Part shown: piece by piece, positions 24,741 through 32,562 of the stretch
How positions within the stretch are numbered: the first letter of the stretch is position 1
How the letters are laid out: each line of letters begins with the position of its first letter
Origin: Pyrinomonadaceae bacterium MAG19_C2-C3
GTDB lineage: Bacteria; Acidobacteriota; Blastocatellia; Pyrinomonadales; Pyrinomonadaceae
Assembly: GCA_024330265.1 (NCBI GenBank)
Contig: JANDLT010000025.1
Span: forward strand, 1-64,000
Length of the DNA stretch: 64,000 bases
Direction of reading: 5' to 3'
Position numbers and translations under genes: made by a program
The notes under the pieces: generated by a model
What the model saw: only the letters and a program-made list of their open reading frames with translations
Database searches by the model: none
Told to the model about the DNA's origin: nothing

Positions 24741-25693
24741 TTCAGTGGCAGCGCGTGGCGGAGTACGCCATCGTAGTCGCCATAGTTCTTGAGTCAATCG
24801 TCTTCGCAGTTATCGCTCCGCAGTTTTTCTCCGTCCCGAACCTTATTAACGTCGCATTGAGCATCGCCATCACGGGCATTCTCGCGGTCGGAATGACGGG
24901 CGTGATTTTAACGGGCGGGATAGATTTATCAATCGGGTCGGTGGCGGCACTGGCGGGCGTCGTCGCCGCGCTGATTGCCGGTGGCGGTGGTATGGGCGGC
25001 AACGGCGTTTTGCTCGGCGGTATCGCCGCGTTAGGTGTCGGGCTGGTCGTCGGCTTATTTAACGGTGTGATGATTGCGCGGTTTCGCGTGCCGCCGTTCG
25101 TCGTGACGCTGGCGATGTTGACCATCTGTCGCGGGCTGGCGTTCATCGTCACGGGCGGGCGGTCAATCGGAAACTTGCCTCCGTCGTTCGGGTTCTTGGG
25201 CAGAGAGCGCGTGCTTGGTGTGCCTGTTCCCGTGGTTATCATGCTGGTGGTTTTCGCCGTCGGTTGGTTCGTGCTAAAGCGGATGACGTTCGGGCGTTAT
25301 GTCTATGCGGTCGGGGGAAATCGTGAAGCCTCTTTTCTCGCCGGAGTGAATACGAAGCGCGTGACGCTGCTCGTATACGTCTTAAACGGTTTGTTGGTCG
25401 GGTTAGCCGGAGTCGTGTTGGCTTCACGTCTCGGAGCGGGCGTGCCGAACGCGGGCTTGCAATACGAGTTGGATGTCATCGCGGCGGTCGTCGTCGGTGG
25501 AACATCCTTGAGCGGCGGGCGCGGAAGCGTGATAGGGACATTGTGGGGCGCAATCTTTATCGGCGTTTTGAACAACGGCATGAATCTCGCGGGGATTGAC
25601 CCGTACATGCAGCGAATCGCTTTAGGTGTCGTCATCTTACTCGCCGTGCTTGCCGACCAACTCAATAAATCACCGGGCGAACTTAAAACTTGA
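24686..25693 (+). CDS. RbsC-like sugar ABC transporter permease
   Basis: 335 residues, starting at GTG 24686. Residues ~5-18 (STIHYPLSTIHY) are encoded by array H4; the normal protein begins about WQRVAEYAIV. The remainder is a typical RbsC permease with 8-10 helices, GMTGVILTGGIDLSIGS, the EAA-like coupling region GGNREASFLAGVNT, and AGVVLASRLGAG. The usual RbsA-type ATPase gene, normally next to it, is missing; only 85 bp separate it from the binding-protein gene. It must borrow an ATPase encoded elsewhere, or it is a relic. Confidence 0.87.
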   Translation: MKNKPSSTIHYPLSTIHYLQWQRVAEYAIVVAIVLESIVFAVIAPQFFSVPNLINVALSIAITGILAVGMTGVILTGGIDLSIGSVAALAGVVAALIAGGGGMGGNGVLLGGIAALGVGLVVGLFNGVMIARFRVPPFVVTLAMLTICRGLAFIVTGGRSIGNLPPSFGFLGRERVLGVPVPVVIMLVVFAVGWFVLKRMTFGRYVYAVGGNREASFLAGVNTKRVTLLVYVLNGLLVGLAGVVLASRLGAGVPNAGLQYELDVIAAVVVGGTSLSGGRGSVIGTLWGAIFIGVLNNGMNLAGIDPYMQRIALGVVILLAVLADQLNKSPGELKT

Positions 25694-25733
25694 GTTCGCA
25701 CAGCGAAAAGGTCTATCGAAGCGAGAACATAAA

Positions 25734-26012
25734 CTCACCTTATGGAGTTTTGGTTTTCAGCCTCGTTCACGAGGCTTTACCCGGAGGGCTGATAGCCACG
25801 CGATTCATCGCGTGGTCAGAACCGGAAAATAATTCTTTAGCCCGTTTCAACGGGCTTGTAATCCGGTGGCTTAAGCCAACTGGAGAAGGACGTTAAAACG
25901 CCCTTTCGTATTCTACTTGAGAGCGACCACGCGATGAATCGCGTGGCTATGTGCCGCCTGTGGCGGAAAGCCCGATGAATCGGGCTGTAAAATCTTAACC
26001 GCGTAAGGTGAG
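25734..26012. mobile_element. Hairpin-array MITE-like element, copy 3 (279 bp)
   Basis: Ends CTCACCTTATGG and CGCGTAAGGTGAG. AACATAAA is present just outside both ends (25726-25733 and 26013-26020), an 8-bp target duplication. Hairpins include CAGCCTCG/CGAGGCT, CCACGCGAT/ATCGCGTGG in two inverted versions, AGCCCGTT/AACGGGCT and GGACGTT/AACGCCC. Strongly similar to the element at 55325-55606. It ends 13 bp before the SIS gene. Confidence 0.88.
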
Positions 26013-26025
26013 AACATAAACTGAT

Positions 26026-26601
26026 ATGAAAGCAGGTCGCATCGCCAAGCACTTCGCTTCGCACACGGATGTCGTCGGGCGAAGTGCCGTCGGGTTGGAA
26101 GCCCAAGCCGAAGAAGTGGCAGGTGTTTTAATCGAGTCGCTAAGGGACGGACGGAAGGTCATCGCCTTTGGCAACGGCGGCAGCGCGACACAGGCGAGTC
26201 ATTTAGTCGGTGAACTGATAGGACGTTTCTCCCTGACCCGACAACCGTTTCCGGCAATCTCGCTGGCGAGCGACGTTGGAACAGTGACCTGTATCGCCAA
26301 CGACTTCGGTTATGAAAATTTGTTTGCGCGTCAAGTCGAAGCACTCGCGCAAGCAGGCGATGTGGTCTTTGGGTTCACGACCAGCGGACGTTCGGAAAAT
26401 GTCGTGCGCGGATTGACGGTGGCAAAAGAAAAGAATGCCGTGACGGTCGCCCTGACGGGGGCGGCGGGATTGAACGGCGCGACTGCCGATTACACGCTTG
26501 CCGTTCCGAGCGATGTCACGGCGCACATTCAAGAGGTGCATCTGATGCTGATGCACGTTTGGTGTATCTACATTGACGAGGCTTTGGGACGCGCGGCATA
26601 A
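26026..26601 (+). CDS. SIS-domain sugar isomerase (GmhA/DiaA-like)
   Basis: 191 residues forming a single SIS domain. VIAFGNGGSATQASHLVGELIGRF is the GmhA-type substrate loop (split here as FGNGGSATQASH), with FTTSGRSENV as the sugar-phosphate binding Ser/Thr-rich loop. GmhA makes D-glycero-heptose 7-phosphate for LPS; here, between an ABC transporter and a mannosidase, it might act on another phosphosugar. The GH38 gene starts 25 nt downstream. Its own start lies just after a MITE-like element, with no obvious ribosome site apart from GGTGAG. Confidence 0.8.
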   Translation: MKAGRIAKHFASHTDVVGRSAVGLEAQAEEVAGVLIESLRDGRKVIAFGNGGSATQASHLVGELIGRFSLTRQPFPAISLASDVGTVTCIANDFGYENLFARQVEALAQAGDVVFGFTTSGRSENVVRGLTVAKEKNAVTVALTGAAGLNGATADYTLAVPSDVTAHIQEVHLMLMHVWCIYIDEALGRAA

Positions 26602-26626
26602 AGTTCGATGCAGAGGAAACAATCGG

Positions 26627-29185
26627 ATGTCAGACAGCAACGAGGAACAATCACGCCGCCGCTTTCTGATTGGCGGTGCGGCAACTTTAGGTTTGGCGAC
26701 AATCAATCTTCCCGCGTCCGGTCAACAATCCACAAACACCAATCAAGCGGCGACGGGAAGCACTGCGGAAAATCCGAAAAGCAAAGTCCTTCACATCATC
26801 GGTCATTCGCACATTGACGCGGCTTGGCTGTGGACGTGGCGCGACGGCTCGAACATCGCTTTGACGACCATTCGCAGCGCGCTTGACCGGATGCGCGAAA
26901 CGCCCGACTTCCGTTATAGCCATTCTTCCGCGACGCATTACGGTTGGGTCGAGCGCGCCGACCCTAAGATGTTCGAGGAGATAAAGGAGCGCGTGCGCGA
27001 AGGACGTTGGGAAGTCGTCGGCGGTTGGAGCGTCGAACCCGATTGCAACATTCCTTCGACTGAAAGTTTCGTGCGCCACTGTCTCTACGGCAAAAACTAT
27101 TTCGAGCGCGCGTTCGGCGTTGATGTCAATATCGGCTTCAACCCCGACTCTTTCGGTCACGCGGCGGGCTTGCCGTCCATTCTTAAAGGGGCGGGTTATA
27201 AGTATTACGTCTTCATGCGTCCGCAAGAAAACGAGATGAAACTGCCGCTCCTGTTCTGGTGGGAAGCACCCGACGGTTCGCGCGTTCTCGCCCTTCGCAT
27301 ACGTCGCGGTTACAGCATGAACGCCGAACGCATCGCGGACGGGGCGCAGAACAATTTCGCACAAGGGTTTAACCACGCCGCATATTTTCTCGGTGTCGGC
27401 AATCACGGCGGGTCTGTGACAAGGGAGCAAATTAAAAGGGTCTTGGAACAACGGCAAGACGCTTCTTTACCGGAACTTCGTTGGAGTACGGTGCGCGAGT
27501 TTTTCGCGGCGGTCGAGCGGTCGCCGTTAATCACAAATCTGCCGGTTGTAAAAGGCGAACTCCAACATCATGCGCGCGGCTGCTACGCGGCGCACGGCGA
27601 AAGCAAGCAACTCAATCGCCGCGCCGAACGCTTGATTGGAAACGCCGAAACGATTTCAACCGTCGCCGCACTCAACAACAATCACCCTTATCCGGCGCGA
27701 GAGTATTCGTTCGCGTGGGGCAAAGTTCTGTTCAACCAGTTCCACGATTTATTGGCTGGAACGGCACTCCATGCCGCATATACCGAATCGAGAGACAGCA
27801 TGGGCTGGGCGTGTGAGACGGCGCACACCGCGAGAGTCGAAGCCCTCGAATCAATGGCGCGGCGCGTGGATGCGCGTGCGGTTAAAGAAGGTTCGGTGTT
27901 CCTCTTTAATGCTTTGCCGTGGCGTAGAAAAGCACTCGTCGAGTTTCACACGGAGCGAAATCCGAACTCGAATCCTTGGATTCCCGTTCCGGCGGGTGTG
28001 ATTCCGGTAACGCATTTAGAGACGCGCGACAAACAGAAAATCCCGATTCAGTGGCGACCATCGGACAGCATGACGCAGGTTTATCCGCGCATCTCGGCGT
28101 GGGTTGATTTGCCGCCGTGCGGCTATAAAGTTTTAGAACTCGTTCACGGCGTCGCGCCCGAAACCGAAAGTCATAAAGACATTTTTGGAGTTAATGAAAA
28201 CGGCTTCGGCATCGCATCGTTGAAATCCGATGACGGCAAGGAACTACTCGGCGCGCCGCTCGGCTTAGTCGTCATCGGTGACGCGAGCGATACATGGGGG
28301 CATGGCATCACGAAGTTTCGTCAAGAGATGGGTCGTCCGATGCTCATCTCGTCGCAAGTTATCGAAGACGGTGCGGTCACGCGCATCACACGTCAAAGAG
28401 CAAAGTGGATGAACTCGGAAATCGTGCTTGACATCGCGCAGTTCAAAGCGATTGACGCGATTGAGTTGCGCTTCGTGATTGATTGGCGCGAACATGAACA
28501 GATTCTAAAACTCGAAGTCCCGACGGCACTCGCGTCACCGCGCGTGTTTGCGAAAGTTCCGGGCGCGGCTATCGAGCGACAACCTAACGGCGAAGAAGTC
28601 CCGTATCAAGATTGGGTCGCGGTGCAAGGGAAGTCGGGCAATCAAGATTACACCGTCGGGCTGATAAACAATTCGACGTACAGTTGCGATTGCTTGGGTG
28701 GTTTGCTGCGAACGATTCTCATCCGCTCCGCGCCGTTTGCGCGTCACGACCCGCACCAAGTTCCGCACAACGACAACAATGCATGGCAAGACCAAGGCAG
28801 ACAGGAACGCCGCTTCTGGCTTGTGCGTGGTAAAGGCGCATACACCACATTGGAATTAGACCGTCTGGCTGACGAGATGCAAACGCCCGCCGAATATGTG
28901 ATTGATTCGGCGCACGAAGGTACGGAGCCGTGGGAGCGTTCTTTCTTTCAAGTCACACCGACAACCGTCAACGTCCTTGCCATCAAGCGCGCTGAACAAG
29001 GCGACGGCATTATCATCAGAGTGCAAGAACGCGCGGGCAAAGCGACGGAGTTCAGGTTGGAAAGTTCAACCTTAAACCTCAACCACAAGGCGCAAATCAA
29101 GCCATGGGAAATCAAGACGCTGCTCATAAGCGGCGCGAAAGAAAAACGTGTCGAAGTCAGAGAGGTCAGCCTGCTTGAAAGCTAA
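26627..29185 (+). CDS. Tat-exported GH38 alpha-mannosidase
   Basis: 852 residues from ATG 26627 (AGAGGAAA 8-15 nt upstream). The N-terminus has a twin-arginine signal (SRRRFLIGGAATLGLA) rather than a Sec signal. GH38 motifs are HSHIDAAW (zinc ligands His62, Asp64) and GFNPDSFGHAAGLPSIL (nucleophile Asp174). WCGY-type and beta-domains follow, giving a length normal for class II mannosidases. Export by Tat implies folding in the cytoplasm, perhaps with metal. Paired with the SIS gene upstream and a CehA-type hydrolase downstream. Confidence 0.87.
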   Translation: MSDSNEEQSRRRFLIGGAATLGLATINLPASGQQSTNTNQAATGSTAENPKSKVLHIIGHSHIDAAWLWTWRDGSNIALTTIRSALDRMRETPDFRYSHSSATHYGWVERADPKMFEEIKERVREGRWEVVGGWSVEPDCNIPSTESFVRHCLYGKNYFERAFGVDVNIGFNPDSFGHAAGLPSILKGAGYKYYVFMRPQENEMKLPLLFWWEAPDGSRVLALRIRRGYSMNAERIADGAQNNFAQGFNHAAYFLGVGNHGGSVTREQIKRVLEQRQDASLPELRWSTVREFFAAVERSPLITNLPVVKGELQHHARGCYAAHGESKQLNRRAERLIGNAETISTVAALNNNHPYPAREYSFAWGKVLFNQFHDLLAGTALHAAYTESRDSMGWACETAHTARVEALESMARRVDARAVKEGSVFLFNALPWRRKALVEFHTERNPNSNPWIPVPAGVIPVTHLETRDKQKIPIQWRPSDSMTQVYPRISAWVDLPPCGYKVLELVHGVAPETESHKDIFGVNENGFGIASLKSDDGKELLGAPLGLVVIGDASDTWGHGITKFRQEMGRPMLISSQVIEDGAVTRITRQRAKWMNSEIVLDIAQFKAIDAIELRFVIDWREHEQILKLEVPTALASPRVFAKVPGAAIERQPNGEEVPYQDWVAVQGKSGNQDYTVGLINNSTYSCDCLGGLLRTILIRSAPFARHDPHQVPHNDNNAWQDQGRQERRFWLVRGKGAYTTLELDRLADEMQTPAEYVIDSAHEGTEPWERSFFQVTPTTVNVLAIKRAEQGDGIIIRVQERAGKATEFRLESSTLNLNHKAQIKPWEIKTLLISGAKEKRVEVREVSLLES

Positions 29186-29191
29186 AATATA

Positions 29192-29289
29192 TTGCGGAAT
29201 GCGGAATGCGGAATGCGGAATAAAAGACGGATTGAAAGACCGTCATATTTTCTTGAAATCCGCATTCCGCATTCCGCATTCCGCATTCT
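29192..29289. repeat. Inverted heptamer array H5
   Basis: Left arm 29192-29222 is four GCGGAAT units and right arm 29258-29289 is four-plus ATTCCGC units, an exact complement. An inner small hairpin GACGG/CCGTC (29226-29244) lies in the loop. Both arms are read as N-terminal codons of the CehA-type gene. Confidence 0.9.
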
Positions 29290-31565
29290 GTTTCGCGCTT
29301 GTCTTCACCCTGATGTTTGCGACACGAAGCGCGGCGCGGATGCCGGAGGTGACGGAAGTAGAGTTACAACCGTTCGTCGCGCAAGCCCGACGCATCATCG
29401 AAGCGATGGATTACTTGGGCGAGCCTTTTAGCGATGCTGATAAGCGGGAACTTGAACGCGCGTTTGACGATGAAGATGACGGGCGCGCCATGACCGCGAT
29501 AAACAACATCTTCGATAAGCGCGCTCTGGTTCGCGTTGACATCAGCCCGGAAAGCCGCGTCAAGGTGACGCGCGGATTGGCGGATGCCACGCTCGTCGAA
29601 AAAGGGTGGCGTTCGTTTCTCGTCAAAGTCAGAAATGAAGCGGGCGTCACGGCGCAACTTAAAGCCGCGAGTCCGAACGCGCTTCCCGTCTATGCTCGCG
29701 GTCAGAGCGCGGACATACCCGGCGGGTTCAGCCTCGACCCGCTCCCCAAACAGAGTATTAAGCCGCGCGAAGTCGCCAATCGCTGGCTTGAAATCTCTAT
29801 GTTCGACAAGCAACCGCTCGAACCGAATCTGTCGGGACTCACGCTCGAATATCGCATCGTTCAACTTTACAGCCGCGATGCCGGACGACGCGAAGCCCAA
29901 ATCAGTTTCAACGTCGGGCAGGGAACTCAAGACATAGGTTTTCGCAACGACGTTTCCATACTCTTTACCTGTCGCCCGTCAACGAACGTCTTACTGCGTG
30001 TGCTTGATGAGAACGGCAGCCCGACGACGGCTTCTTTCGTTATCCGCGACGCTCAAGAGCGCATCTATCCGGCAAAGACGAAAAGACTCGCCCCCGACTT
30101 CGCTTTTCAGCCACAGATTTATCGCATGGACGGCGAACAAATCAGATTGCCTGCGGGAAGTTACATCGTCGAAGCGACGCGCGGACCCGAATATATTTCG
30201 CAACGGCAAAGCTTGAACGTCACCGCCGGATTGAAGAATCAAGCATGGTCATTCCGGTTGAAGCGGTGGGTCAATCCGTCATCTCTCAAATGGTATTCGG
30301 GCGACCATCACATACACGCCGCCGGGTGTTCGCATTACGAAGCCCCGACGCAGGGCGTCTTACCGAAAGACATCATCCGCCACATCAAAGGCGAGGCTCT
30401 CAATGTCGGTGATGTCTTGACGTGGGGACCCTGTTACTACTTTCAGAAACAGTTCTTCGAGGCGAAAGTTAATAAGCTCTCGACCTCTGAAAATCTAATG
30501 CGTTATGACGTGGAGATTTCCGGCTTTCCTTCAAGCCATAACGGTCATCTCGCACTGCTCGGCTTGACCAATCAAGAATATCCCGGCACGAAGAAGATTG
30601 AGGATTACCCGACGTGGAACTTGCCGATTCTCAAATGGGCAAAGTCACAGGGCGCGGTCGCCGGATATGCTCATTCGGGTTGGGGGCTGGAAGTAAAATC
30701 GGACAAGTTGCCGAACTACGAGATGCCGCCGTTTGACGGCATAGGGGCGAACGAATACATCGTGGACGTGACGCATGATGCGGTTGATTTCATCTCGGCG
30801 GTTGATACTCCAATCGTCTGGGAACTCAACATCTGGTATCACACGCTCAACTCCGGCTTCCGCACGCGCATCGCGGGTGAAACCGATTTCCCGTGCATCT
30901 ATGGCGATAGAGTCGGCATGGGACGCTCTTACGTGTGGCTCGACGGGCAACTGGATTACCGCGAGTGGGTGGACGGCTTGCGTGACGGACGCTCATATGT
31001 TTCGGACGGCAAAAGTCACCTGATGAATTTTCAGGTTAACGATTTGCCCGTCGGGACACAGGGCAGTGAATTAAAACTCGAACAGGCGGGAACAGTGCGC
31101 GTCGCCGCCAGTGTCGCCGCGATGCTTGACCCGAAACCAAACGAGACTTTGCGCGCCCGACGTTATGACCAACAACCCTACTGGGACATCGAACGGTCAC
31201 GAATAGAAGCGACGCGCGAAGTCCCCGTTGAGTTAATCGTCAACGGTCAATCCGTCGCCACCAAGCGCATACCGGCGGACGGCGTTATGCGTGATGTCGC
31301 CTTCGACGTTCCTGTTGAGCGCAGCAGTTGGGTCGCGCTTCGCATCCTTCCTTCGTCTCATACCAATCCGGTTTTCGTCGTCGTTGATAATCAACCGATT
31401 CGAGCCTCGCGGCGAAGTGCCGAATGGTGCTTGAATGCCGTTGACCAATGCTGGAAACAGAAAGCCGCAAACATCCACGTCACCGAACGCGCGGCGGCGC
31501 AGGCGGCTTACGAACACGCGCGCCGAACTTACCGTCGGATACTGGCTGAAAGCACGGTTGATTAA
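29199..31565 (+). CDS. Exported CehA/McbA-type PHP-fold metallohydrolase
   Basis: About 788 residues from ATG 29199; a GTG at 29148 overlapping the previous gene is also possible. The N-terminus and signal peptide (FRIPHSAFCFALVFTL) are largely encoded by array H5. Two or three beta-sandwich segments come first, then a PHP-like domain with GDHHIHAAGC (metal His ligands) and AHSGWG. The CehA family hydrolyses esters or phosphate-like bonds. Its place among glycosidases suggests it removes a substituent from a glycan, or is a surface phosphodiesterase. Substrate unknown. Confidence 0.7.
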   Translation: MRNAECGIKDGLKDRHIFLKSAFRIPHSAFCFALVFTLMFATRSAARMPEVTEVELQPFVAQARRIIEAMDYLGEPFSDADKRELERAFDDEDDGRAMTAINNIFDKRALVRVDISPESRVKVTRGLADATLVEKGWRSFLVKVRNEAGVTAQLKAASPNALPVYARGQSADIPGGFSLDPLPKQSIKPREVANRWLEISMFDKQPLEPNLSGLTLEYRIVQLYSRDAGRREAQISFNVGQGTQDIGFRNDVSILFTCRPSTNVLLRVLDENGSPTTASFVIRDAQERIYPAKTKRLAPDFAFQPQIYRMDGEQIRLPAGSYIVEATRGPEYISQRQSLNVTAGLKNQAWSFRLKRWVNPSSLKWYSGDHHIHAAGCSHYEAPTQGVLPKDIIRHIKGEALNVGDVLTWGPCYYFQKQFFEAKVNKLSTSENLMRYDVEISGFPSSHNGHLALLGLTNQEYPGTKKIEDYPTWNLPILKWAKSQGAVAGYAHSGWGLEVKSDKLPNYEMPPFDGIGANEYIVDVTHDAVDFISAVDTPIVWELNIWYHTLNSGFRTRIAGETDFPCIYGDRVGMGRSYVWLDGQLDYREWVDGLRDGRSYVSDGKSHLMNFQVNDLPVGTQGSELKLEQAGTVRVAASVAAMLDPKPNETLRARRYDQQPYWDIERSRIEATREVPVELIVNGQSVATKRIPADGVMRDVAFDVPVERSSWVALRILPSSHTNPVFVVVDNQPIRASRRSAEWCLNAVDQCWKQKAANIHVTERAAAQAAYEHARRTYRRILAESTVD

Positions 31566-31595
31566 AATTGATTTGTATGTATTGAAGATTTTCAT

Positions 31596-31753
31596 TAGCC
31601 CAGCCGTTCACGGCTGGGCGAAAGATGCAATATGTATTCAGTCCGGTTCACCGGGCTTCTCTGCCGATGGCTTAAGCCGCAGTCCGGGTTAAGGACGTTA
31701 AAACGCCCTGTGATTCTCTTGGCATCACCACCCAGCCGTGAACGGCTGGGCTA
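31596..31753. repeat. REP-like hairpin element upstream of the Y1 transposase
   Basis: A 23-bp segment at 31596-31618 recurs exactly, reverse-complemented, at 31731-31753; each copy is itself a hairpin, CCCAGCCGT/ACGGCTGGG. Between them are GGACGTT/AACGCCC and other short hairpins of the family seen in the MITE-like elements. Confidence 0.85.
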
Positions 31754-31851
31754 GTGGAAAAATTTCCGTTCTTGCTTCACGAAATTATTACGGCAAACTC
31801 CGTTTGCGCGGGGCTTACCTGAACCGGCTTTCAGCCGACGGGATAATCACG

Positions 31852-32283
31852 ATGCCACATACGTTTCATCAACTCTACTTTCATTTTATCTGGGCGACGC
31901 ATTCACGCGAGCCTTTGATTGATCGGAACTGGCGTCCGCAATTTCTTCGGTTGCTTAACGATGAAGTGAAAATTCGCGGTGGTCTTCCGCTCCGTCATAA
32001 CGCCATGCCCGACCACGTTCACTTGTTGGCGCGTCTGCGCCCGACGACGCTCGTCAGCGAATTCATCGGTCAAGTCAAAGGCGCGACATCTTATCGCGTT
32101 AATCATGAACTCAGCCCGCGCTTCAAGTTGCGCTGGCAGGAAGGCTACAGCGTGTTGAGTTTGCGCCGCGACGAGTGCGAGAAAGTGGCGCACTACATTG
32201 ACGCTCAGGAAGAACATCATCGTCGCGGGCGTGTGTCCGGGTTGTTGGAGACGATTGATAAGGAAGACGATTGGTTGTCGTGA
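31852..32283 (+). CDS. Y1 (IS200/IS605 or RAYT-like) single-strand transposase
   Basis: 143 residues from ATG 31852. The HUH metal motif is MPDHVHLLARL. The nucleophile Tyr is in VAHYIDAQEEHHRRG, the expected position in the last helix. No TnpB-type partner gene is present. Flanking hairpins on both sides (CGGCTTTCAGCCG at ~31835-31848, and GGGTTAAAGCC or GCCCCGTCAACGGAGC at ~32290-32325) resemble the REP hairpins recognised by RAYT proteins. The C-terminus is shorter than typical RAYT. It may move itself or the REP hairpins by copying single-stranded DNA. It does not explain elements with terminal inverted repeats and target duplications. Confidence 0.82.
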   Translation: MPHTFHQLYFHFIWATHSREPLIDRNWRPQFLRLLNDEVKIRGGLPLRHNAMPDHVHLLARLRPTTLVSEFIGQVKGATSYRVNHELSPRFKLRWQEGYSVLSLRRDECEKVAHYIDAQEEHHRRGRVSGLLETIDKEDDWLS

Positions 32284-32562
32284 AGGCGGGTTAAAGCCGA
32301 CAGCAAAAGCCCCGTCAACGGAGCTGGGGTGTACCAACCAATCATCTTCCCGGACGTGGACGGCTGGGAAGATGGAAATGACAAAAACTTATCTGCAAAA
32401 GGGTAATCGGCTTCAATAAAAATCTTGCTTTCAGCCCTGCTTGTCTGTACTATCACGCCACTCGCGCCGGAAATAAGTTCCCCACGCATGGCGATTCTGC
32501 CACTGCAATTGTTCAAAACTTAGCAGCCAATCTGCTCCGAGACTCTCTTTCAGGAGGATTCT
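32284..32562 (+). promoter_or_regulatory. Leader of the TonB receptor gene with REP hairpins and a TTGTCT motif
   Basis: The left part (32288-32345) holds hairpins matching those before the transposase. TTGTCTGTACTAT at 32441-32453 is similar to a motif before the GH2 gene at 59376. AGGAGG at 32552-32557 is the ribosome site for the receptor. No gene was found here. Confidence 0.45.

Noticed and set aside
31590-32345. Y1 transposase as the mover of all hairpin elements
   Set aside because: Y1 enzymes do not make target duplications; the CTCACC family and the 209-bp element do, so a DDE-type enzyme is needed.
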